A stretch of DNA of 64,000 nt from Fasciolopsis buskii (Eukaryota; Platyhelminthes; Trematoda; Plagiorchiida; Fasciolidae): the NCBI GenBank assembly GCA_008360955.1, contig LUCM01002934.1, positions 178,834-242,833 on the forward strand, in the 5' to 3' direction. The first letter of the stretch is position 1; each line of letters starts with the position of its first letter. The notes beneath the pieces were generated by a model that saw nothing but the letters and a program-made list of their open reading frames with translations, was not told where the DNA came from and made no database searches. Both the position numbers and the translations under genes were made by a program. Shown here piece by piece: positions 46,491-55,900 of the stretch.

Positions 46491-46864
46491 CGGACAGGTT
46501 GTGCGACTAAGGTGTACAGCCGTTTTACCTGACCTTGGGAAGTATTGCTTCGTCCTGGTTGCCATGTTGACGTGGTGGCGTCTCAGCAACAAGAATAAGT
46601 ACTTTAGCACTGAAAAAAGAATATCTGAACGTAGTCTGCAACCATTTGGGTAAAAATAATTGTTCTAAATTTTTGACAAACCGTTTCAGCCGTGAGTATG
46701 CAACTACTAATAGATGATTTAACTGACTGGGTTAATACTTTGTCACCATGACCAAGTAGCTTATCCGGCTAAAGCGCTAACATCAAAATGTCAGAAAACG
46801 GGACAAATTTAGTGATTACTTTTAAACATCGCGACGAAGCTTCAGAGGCGTACCTAGTCGAATG

Positions 46865-47150
46865 CAAAGTGAGAACGCGAATCTCGTATTACGTTTGCCT
46901 GCCCTTAACCTATGTGGCCACTCCTGCATCACTCTTACTCGGCTGCGTACGGTTGCAATGCTAAAAACCCTTAGACTTGCCAGCAAAAGAAGAAGACAGT
47001 CGGACGCGGTAGCAGGTTGAGTTTGTTTAGACAGGAGTGTGCGAGCGGGTCGTGCGTGAGCAACGCACAAGTGGCGACCGCGCTTGGTGGTCAGCGTTCG
47101 GTTAAACAAGCTATCTACAGGAACAAATCCAGGTTCCTCTACAAGTTCAC
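46865..47150 (+). repeat. R1 dispersed repeat, copy 4
   Basis: Begins GAACGCGAATCTCGTATTACG and ends GAACAAATCCAGGTTCC. It is colinear with copies 1 and 3, with a small insertion in the centre (AAAAGAAGAAGACAGT region). A TA microsatellite follows 75 bp to the right. Confidence 0.6.
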
Positions 47151-47226
47151 TGTCATGCTGAATTAAGCATCGCAAAATTTAATGGACAACGATACCAAAT
47201 GAGCGTGTGTTTGTGTTCGAACTGTT

Positions 47227-47253
47227 TATATATATATATATATATATATATAT
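47227..47253. repeat. (TA)n microsatellite
   Basis: A 27-base uninterrupted TA run, shortly right of R1 copy 4. Such runs are polymorphic and often border element insertions. Confidence 0.95.
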
Positions 47254-47869
47254 CGCAAATCTGTGTTTGAATCACGTATCATTGAAATCATGATATGTGT
47301 CAGCAATAAGGGAGAGAGTGGATGGGTGTTTCAGTCTCCTAGTCGGAATGCCTTGCGAAATACTCTCAACTGACCCAAATGACATTTGAACATGGGCTGA
47401 ATGCTTTGCTTATTCGAACGTGACTTTTAATTGTGGATGGTATTCGCGAATGAATATGAATTATTTACGTAAACATTGTTTGTATATTCTAGTTGTTAAT
47501 CGGAATAAACGAATGAATATCTTATTGCATTAGGAATAGATGATTTTGGCATTTTGTTTGTTTCGGCCACGCAGTTGCATGAAAATCGCAATGCAGTGTG
47601 AAAACTTGACGAACGATTGAGTCTGCGTATTAGGCTATATGTTATTGTTCCAAGTTTTTGTCTCTCCATTACACAGCTTGGAGTGTCTACAGAACATGTG
47701 CTTAGCCAATCGTTGAACCCCAGAGGCGAATTCATTTTCTGCCAAGGACTGAAAGCACAATTTATTAGTGAGCCGTCCGGTGTAAATTAATCCGCGTAAA
47801 GCTAATCAACTAGTCAAAATCTGTTCGGTTTACATTTAGCGCACTTATGGGAAAAAGTTCCCATTTTAT
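47254..47869. other. No feature recognised
   Basis: Lies between the TA microsatellite and the RTE-like fragment. Confidence 0.4.
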
Positions 47870-48600
47870 TTTCCTGCAGGGCTGTACAATTGCGTAATAC
47901 ATTTCAGCAGGGGTTGTATTGGACGAATCCTCAATTTGCAACAGGTCTTTGAACATAGCTCCATATTCCGAGGACCCACGATTTCTGTTTTTCTCGGTTC
48001 GACTCAGTCGATCATGCAATTCTGCGGTACTGTCTCATCAATGGGTGTGACAGAGAAATTCATTTCATTCACTCAATCTCTGTATGCGAACAGTCGAAGC
48101 TGAGTTGGTTCTTATGGCAATATTTCATCTGAGTTCATCAAGAGAAGAGGTGTGTATCAGGGCTCCCCTCTTTCACCTCTTCTTTCAAACTTTCTCATTG
48201 AAACTGCTAGGGAGCTAGCCTCAACCTCATATGAGGATAGTGTCGTTGATATTTGCTGAGAGAGAAATTTGTCTGATTTGGAGCATGCGGACAACACTGT
48301 GTTACAAAGTGAAGGTTAAAGTAGGTTTCAAGGTTTTCTCGACCGTCTGAACGAGTGTGGGTATTTACGGAATGCGTGACGGTCCAATAGGCTACCGGGT
48401 TAGGCTCCATGGATCCTCCAGGCCTCGAAATGTCTCAACATGACCTAGTATGTGTCTCAAGCTCCAATTTGGCTGATGTCTTTGAACGCCTCAAAATGCT
48501 CCCAAATGACTTGCATCTCAGATAGTCCCTGCTGAGGAAATCCTACGCGCTGCTTTCTCGCGGCAGTGATTGCGCCAAAATTCGAGAGGAAGGCGAATAC
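47870..48600 (+). mobile_element. RTE-like RT fragment, strongly decayed
   Basis: The plus strand reads R-G-C-I-G-R-I-L-N-L-Q-Q-V-F-E near 47,908-47,950 (compare R-G-C-I-D-Q-I-F-T-L-R-Q in the RTE copies). Then F-D-S-V-D-H-A-I-L-R-Y near 47,996-48,028 (first catalytic block), R-R-G-V-Y-Q-G-S-P-L-S-P-L-L near 48,143-48,185, and L-E-H-A-D-N-T-V-L where Y-A-D-D is expected (48,278-48,305). It is a relative, not a member, of the young RTE family. Neither ends nor an endonuclease were seen. Confidence 0.65.
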
Positions 48601-48879
48601 TCAGTAACCTCTACTTGTTTGTGGGTTTTTGGTAACCAATCAGGGGGAGTCGGTTAACCTCTGAGTCTGAAATACCCACGGGCGGTATACGAAGCATCGT
48701 TCAGCGTTAAACAGCAAGGCAAGCCTCACTGACCGCTGCCTTTTGCCCACAGTTACACGTTTCTATAAAAAGTGTGAATATCCAAGGGGAACAGGGATTG
48801 GATCTACACAGACGGGAAAAGATGAGAAACTGCCGCAGCCAACACATGGAACACAGTCTGACTGTACAAACGTACTCTT

Positions 48880-50199
48880 TCAATCATTATGATTCGATAG
48901 AAAATGGCAACACCATCGCCATTGTTCACGGTTCACTGCCCCATCCTTCAGTGTCTCCATCCAGCTAGGTAGCGAGTCTTTCGGACCCCAACCACGAAGG
49001 CATGAGACACCTACTTTACCTAAGTTTGCTGTACATTTTCTCATTCCACGTTGCCACGTCATCTGTTGGCCTCCACATGGCTTCTTCCATTCCTTAGAAG
49101 GAACACAAAATAGGGCATGGTATGGTAGACGAGTGTTCAACATACGCAACACGTGACCCAATCAGCGTAGCCTACTAAGTTTCATACGCCGAAACAAGCT
49201 ATTTTCAGAAGTGGCACCCAATATCAGATTCCTAACCTCAAAATTACTCACCCGGTCACTCCATCCAACCCTAGCCGTACTACGTAAACATCGGTTGTCG
49301 AAAACCTCCAACCGACGAGCATCGCCCACACGCATACTCCACGTCTCGCAACCATACAACAACACTGAACGCACTGCAGCACAGTACACACGACCTTTCA
49401 ACTTCAGTGAAATATCAGGCCGACGCCACAAGTGCTTCAATTCAGCGTAAGCTGCCCGAGCCTTGGATATACGCATATTTACGTCCAATCCTGAGCTACC
49501 ACCGTTGGGCACGCAGCTACGAAGGTAGAGGAAACGGTCCACGGTCGTTAGTTCTTCTCCATCCAGCACCAAGTTCGGCGCTGCTGTTGTCCAGTTCTGT
49601 AACAGTACTTTGCGCTTTGAAGGTGCAAAGAACATGCCGAACCGAGGAACCGATCTCGACAGTCTACCTAGTGCGCATTGTGCATGGTCCGCAGACTCGA
49701 ACAGGCACACGACGTCGTCTGCGTAATCTAGATCGCATAGCTTCCCTCCAATTCCCAGTTCGACTTCTACATCTTGGAGACCTCCTAAAGCGTCTTTCAC
49801 TACCTCTTTCATGACGAATTTGAACAGGAATGGGGAGATGGGACACCCTTGTCCAACGCCGCTAGTCGTTTCGAATATACTTGATACTTTACTGTATACC
49901 CTCACGCAACCATAAGTATGCGAGTACAATGCTCGCAACAGGTTCGCGAACTTCGCTGGCATACCCTTCCGGTGGAGAGCACTGAGTAGTGCCGGTCGAT
50001 CCACGGAGTCGAAAGCACCTTTCAAGTCGAGGAAGACTACGACCGTGGGGCGCCGGTGCGTGTGGCGCGTTTCGAGTATCTGTCGAAGAGTGAATATTTG
50101 GTCGATGCAACCTCGACCTGGCCGAAATCCGGCCTGTTGTTCGCGGATATTACTCTCGCGAATCGGTGTCAAACAGTGTGGCATTATCGAAGCTAACAC
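48880..50199 (-). pseudogene. RTE copy A reverse transcriptase plus C-terminal region
   Basis: 345 codons open from 50,199: G-F-R-P-G-R-G-C-I-D-Q, L-D-L-K-G-A-F-D-S-V-D (catalytic Asp), S-G-V-G-Q-G-C-P-I-S-P-F-L, and Y-A-D-D at 49,714-49,725. Then a TGA, after which the same frame continues for 93 codons (L-G-H-V-L-R-M, M-T-W-Q-R-G-M-R-K). All RT catalytic residues are present. The only break in this stretch is the TGA, at a codon that is Trp in related elements. Confidence 0.8.
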
Positions 50200-50489
50200 C
50201 TTAGTAACTATGGGAACTAAACTAATCCCATGATGATTGCTGCAGTCACTCTGTGTGCCCTTCTTAAAGGTGGGTACAATCAGTGACTCGCCCCACCATA
50301 AGGGAATATGCTCCTTTGACTTTGCTCTCCATTCCTATCGCACACGATTTCACTAACCGAAGTTTGCAGCCCACCGCTGTTGCGTATAAGCTTAAACAGT
50401 CTTTGACTGTGAACCAAAGCAGCCGCTACTTCCATCTTTTAGGCTACACTTACCCATCAGTTCTCACCGTCGTTCTTAAGGCTTATGGT

Positions 50490-51602
50490 TCACTGACGCT
50501 GCAGCTGTCGACGCATCTTATTCACTTCCTTGCAGTTAGGCAGCTGGCGTTTTTGCTCCATTAGACCTAGCGACGCTTGCGAGATCCAGTGTTTTTGATG
50601 AACGCTAGATCTTGGACCACATGCGAAATCTGCTGCCAAATGCACAGACTGCTTAACTTGATCCAAATGCTCGTCTACATTGTTGCTCGTCACAGTTCTT
50701 AGTTCCTCGGATAGTTTCTGTTCATAGCTGTTGTCAACAGCCGAATCAGACAGACGTTCGACAGCCAATCGGGTTTGTGGCCTGCGTCGATGGTCGTTGA
50801 GCTGCAGCAAAAATCACAATAAAACTAACGCTTGGTCTGGTACGACGTACGTGGTCCAGTATGATCTACAGTTCTGGACAGAACCGCGCCAACGGTAGCT
50901 AACTGCAATATGGTCACTCTGACTCAGAGTACATGTCGAGTTAGAGCATCATGTCGCTGTGCGACGCGAACTGTATCGAAAATTCGTACTAGATGAGATT
51001 GGGTTATTGTCTGCACAGAATTGGAGAAGTCTTTCCTTGTTATCTGTTCACTGAGCAGGCAAGGCGCATCGACCACCTAATCAGGGCTCCGATGCACTCA
51101 GTTTTCCAACTTGTGCATTAAAATTGCCTGTTACCACTACAATGTCAGAGTGTTTGCTCTTCCGAACAGTTGCCCGAGCTTGCCGAGCTTGAGTTGCTTC
51201 GTCTCCTGAAGTGCGAAGAAAATATCTTGACGAGACGTTTGGCGCACTTAGTTGAATTACTCTACTCGAATCCTGAATTCGTGTTCCACTCACGCACCAG
51301 ACCTCAAGTGGAAGTGATTCCACTGTCAGAGCCAAACACGCCTGTTGGCCAGCCTGCATTAGAGCGCGCACATTGAAGGAACCGAGATTCAGAGGCTTCC
51401 GAGGCTTGAGAATATGTGAGTTGGCAGACTGAAAGCCACTTCCTACACTATTTGACTGTGAACCGTTGCGAGTATCGGGCGTGTTATCAGTGGGATCACT
51501 ATGGGTAGGCAGAAGAGGCAAAGAGATTGGGTTGGAGACAGAAGATACAGGTTGAATAAAAGCGAGGGAATTCTGAACGGTAGCATACTTATCACTACCC
51601 AC
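50490..51602 (-). pseudogene. RTE copy A endonuclease and linker
   Basis: The frame from 51,602 has L-N-L-G-S-F-N-V-R (endonuclease strand 1 with its Asn), V-W-C-V-S-G-T-R-I-Q-D (the E-T-R-I motif; here Gly replaces the catalytic Glu), then F-L-R-T-S-G-D. It jumps to K-H-S-D-I-V-V-V-T-G-N-F-N-A-Q-V-G-K-L. About a hundred residues of the usual domain between these are missing, so nicking activity is unlikely. The linker (50,810-50,490) carries L-A-V-E-R-L and A-A-D-F-A-C-G-P. Confidence 0.7.
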
Positions 51603-52847
51603 TCCGCTCGATGCAGTGACGCAATGGGCAGCGCGGTCCTGATTATCCTGCGCGACTACCGATGCAGTGTGGAATTATTTGTAGGCGTGTAACTCATGGG
51701 GATTGATGGGCGGGTGCTGCTAGGGCGTCCAGCCGCTAAGGCGAAGAACGATTAGGGTTCTCAACCAAAGCCTTTGGTTCTGACAAGAACCTGACGACAA
51801 GGCAGCGGGGTATAGCTGAGTGGAAGCCCGTCTACTTGGATTAATTATTCTTCCACTCGTTTCTCTGACTGAACTGCTAATTCAGATCAACCCCCAACTT
51901 GGAGGACCAGGCGACTACTTCGTCAGGCCTCTACCCATTGACCTTCTAGGCATGATTGGATCTTCGGCTTGAGATAAGCCATCCTCTTTATAGCTCGTTG
52001 AATCATGGAGGCACGCAAGCCGTCACACCACGTCATGGTATAGTCTCGTTGTGACCGGCCCTGTACACTGACTGAAATCTCTGCTTTATTGGTGTGATGA
52101 ACACCCAGGACGCTTAGCGCTATCCGAATGGCGTATGAGCTGAGCAATGAGTTAGTGACCCCCAGTGGGTCACGTGACGCTTAGATGGTTTTTCTGGTTT
52201 ACGGATTTAGCCGGTTTGTCAAAGACTCACTGTGGGTACTCCTAAGTCAACCCTCTACTTCTGTCTAGTCAGCCAGGTTGTATCAGGCCCACAGTGGAGA
52301 CTCATGGATCTCGACGGATAACCAATAACATGAAAGACAGAATGAAGGAATTAGTATGCATGGTGTACTCTGCACATTGTTCCCTTTTATTTTTTCCTTT
52401 TCGCCCATTGTGGCGTTATTCTCCATGGTTCTGATGTCACACGATTTGTGGGCAGATTTTTGCGACGTAATAATATGATACCATGCAATAGTTGGAGACC
52501 ATAAATGATCTGACTTTGTTCTATACCACTTCAGTTTTTAGGATCGTAGTAACCAGTTCCTCCCTCCCCGGCCCGTGTAGTGGGCCCTAGTGGTTATGGA
52601 TCGCCCCTTCTACTTCACGCTCATGCACGAAGCGCGTCATGGAAAATGTACCGCTGTCATTAGCGTTCTTGCGTTCGAAATCTCCCTATATTGTTCAACG
52701 TATTGTTTTGCAGTCGATCTGTCGTCATTTATTATTCCCTTTTGAGTAGATAGTACTGTGAAGTAGCGATCAAAGCTAGAACGCGTGCAAGATGTGAAGT
52801 TAATGCATCCTTTATCTGTTTGCTCACTCTGCAGTTTTATCTGTCCA

Positions 52848-52944
52848 ATGTCTGTGATTCTAAAAGAAGGAATACTGTTTTACGCTGCCGGCAGAGTTGT
52901 GCACGGATACGGCCGGGGTTCTAAACAACTTGGAATCCCGACAG
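52848..52944 (+). CDS. RFK: RFK exon 1
   Basis: Encodes residues 1-32 and the first base of codon 33, including the nucleotide-binding glycine-rich segment and Thr32. It ends at ACAG before the donor GTAATT. Splicing to exon 2 restores the invariant P-T-A-N motif, which fixes the junction. A further in-frame ATG lies upstream at 52803. Confidence 0.9.
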
Positions 52945-55900
52945 GTAATTCTTGTTTTTTAGTCGCCTATATTTTCTTATTCGTTCTTAATAATTAACAG
53001 CCAACTTGGATGATTCAGTTGTTACTCATCTACCTCCGATAGTTACAACGGGCATTTATTTTGGATGGGCAAGAGTGGATTCTGGCCCTGTCTATAAAAC
53101 AGTTGTGAGTATTGGCTGGAATCCTTACTTCAAAAACTCCAAACGCTCTTTCGTAAGTAGGTATTTTGCATGCTCAACAGTTGAATATCATGTTGTGTTT
53201 ACTTTAGGAAGCGCACCTGTTACATCAATTTGCCGAGGACTTCTACGGTAGTCTTATTCAATTGGTTATTTTGAAATATCATCGCCCCGAGAGAGATTTT
53301 AAGTCTCTGGGTAAGCGCTTTCAAAGCCTATTTTTGGTCGACAGGTTTTCGACTCCCCTAAAGTTTTGCTGTTCAGTTTTTTGTGCTTTCTTGAAGGTCA
53401 CTGTCACGCCTAATCTGTTGAGATCTTTTATGGTTCTTTCGTACTCTAAGTTCCAGAGTCAGTCGCCTGTCCCCATTCCTTCGTGTAGTTGGCCGAGGCG
53501 ACTGCGGCGCGTGCGTCTTCCATTTCTCTCATTTTGGGGGCATATAGCCAGAAAGGATTGATCCGGAAACCCATCCCAAACGAGATTGCGGAGTTTCATT
53601 TGGAAATCCTGTTTTGGAGCATAGATATCGCAAATGTCTTTATTGACATTTGGTCTAACCAGCTTATTTTGTGACCAGGTGCTACAACCATTGTTTTAGG
53701 ACCCTAGATGAGCCTTCCGAATATACTTTTTACGGGTGCTTGAGCCAAATTCTGACCGATATTCTCCCCTTTTTATTTTGGTACGATCGCATGCTCAGAA
53801 GCCGTTGGCACACATCCTAGCATCTCTGCATAATGATGACTCAGGATTCACCAATTAGGTTTGGGTTATAGGTGTACATTTATCATGACATGAATGTAGA
53901 ATTCCAGATTTGTACAGGTTACGCGGCTTCAAATTATATGCACTGTTTGATCGAACTCACATACTCCAAATGGCAGCGGATACAGGCGCTTTATTGAACA
54001 GTCAGCCGTACCAAGTCGGTCGGAGATGGTTTTACTGACACACCACTAGTAGTAAGGACAGCGATTCGCTGCACCAGGCTTGTTACCACACCTGACCTAA
54101 TGCGACTCTAGGTTTCAAGGTTACGATCGCCGGTTCCTTTTGCTGGTGCGGTTGGGCCCTAGCGGCTTTAGGGCATGTCCCTTCCACCATGCTCATACGT
54201 GAACCATGTCACAAAAGATGTTTAAATGAGTACAAAACGTATAGTCAGCAATAAGATAAGCAAATGAACCAATAAACATCATCATCATCATTCATTGTTA
54301 GACAGCAAGGCAAGCCTAACTGACCGCTACCTTTTGCCCACAGTTACACGTTTCTATAAAAAGTGTGAATATCCAAGGGGAACAGGGATTGGATCTACAC
54401 AGACGGGAAAAGATGAGAAACTGCCGCAGCCAACACATGGAACACAGTCTGACTGTACAAACGTACTCTTTCAATCATTATGATTCGATAGAAAATGGCA
54501 ACACCATCGCCATTGTTCACGGTTCACTGCCCCATCCTTCAGTGTCTCCATCCAGCTAGGTAGCGAGTCTTTCGGACCCCAACCACGAAGGCATGAGACA
54601 CCTACTTTACCTAAGTTTGCTGTACATTTTCTCATTCCACGTTGCCACGTCATCTGTTGGCCTCCACATGGCTTCTTCCATTCCTTAGAAGGAACACAAA
54701 ATAGGGCATGGTATGGTAGACGAGTGTTCAACATACGCAACACGTGACCCAATCAGCGTAGCCTACTAAGTTTCATACGCCGAAACAAGCTATTTTCAGA
54801 AGTGGCACCCAATATCAGATTCCTAACCTCAAAATTACTCACCCGGTCACTCCATCCAACCCTAGCCGTACTACGTAAACATCGGTTGTCGAAAACCTCC
54901 AACCGACGAGCATCGCCCACACGCATACTCCACGTCTCGCAACCATACAACAACACTGAACGCACTGCAGCACAGTACACACGACCTTTCAACTTCAGTG
55001 AAATATCAGGCCGACGCCACAAGTGCTTCAATTCAGCGTAAGCTGCCCGAGCCTTGGATATACGCATATTTACGTCCAATCCTGAGCTACCACCGTTGGG
55101 CACGCAGCTACGAAGGTAGAGGAAACGGTCCACGGTCGTTAGTTCTTCTCCATCCAGCACCAAGTTCGGCGCTGCTGTTGTCCAGTTCTGTAACAGTACT
55201 TTGCGCTTTGAAGGTGCAAAGAACATGCCGAACCGAGGAACCGATCTCGACAGTCTACCTAGTGCGCATTGTGCATGGTCCGCAGACTCGAACAGGCACA
55301 CGACGTCGTCTGCGTAATCTAGATCGCATAGCTTCCCTCCAATTCCCAGTTCGACTTCTACATCTTGGAGACCTCCTAAAGCGTCTTTCACTACCTCTTT
55401 CATGACGAATTTGAACAGGAATGGGGAGATGGGACACCCTTGTCCAACGCCGCTAGTCGTTTCGAATATACTTGATACTTTACTGTATACCCTCACGCAA
55501 CCATAAGTATGCGAGTGCAATGCTCGCAGCAGGTTCGCGAACTTCGCTGGCATACCCTTCCGGTGGAGAGCACTGAGTAGTGCCGGTCGATCCACGGAGT
55601 CGAAAGCACCTTTCAAGTCGAGGAAGACTACGACCGTGGGGCGCCGGTGCGTGTGGCGCGTTTCGAGTATCTGTCGAAGAGTGAATATTTGGTCGATGCA
55701 ACCTCGACCTGGCCGAAATCCGGCCTGTTGTTCGCGGATATTACTCTCGCGAATCGGTGTCAAACAGTGTGGCATTATCGAAGCTAACACCTTAGTAACT
55801 ATGGGTAGGCAGAAGAGGCAAAGAGATTGGGTTGGAGACAGAAGATACAGGTTGAATAAAAGCGAGGGAATTCTGAACGGTAGCATACTTATCACTACCC

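Larger units (their letters stand above)
48690..52392 (-). mobile_element. RTE-like retrotransposon, copy A
   Basis: About 3.7 kb on the minus strand: 5' region (52,392-51,602), endonuclease with an internal deletion (51,602-50,840), linker (50,810-50,490), RT and C-terminal region (50,199-48,880) and a 3' UTR shared with the plus-strand copy at 21.6-21.8 kb. It is nearly identical to copy B where both exist. One stop (TGA at 49,162-49,164) splits the ORF, and further frame changes lie upstream of 50,199, so it is probably inactive. No target-site duplication was recognised. Confidence 0.85.

Noticed and set aside
49407..49814. Plus-strand 135-codon frame, repeated at 54,998-55,405
   Set aside because: It is the opposite strand of the RTE reverse transcriptase; its conservation follows from that of the RT.
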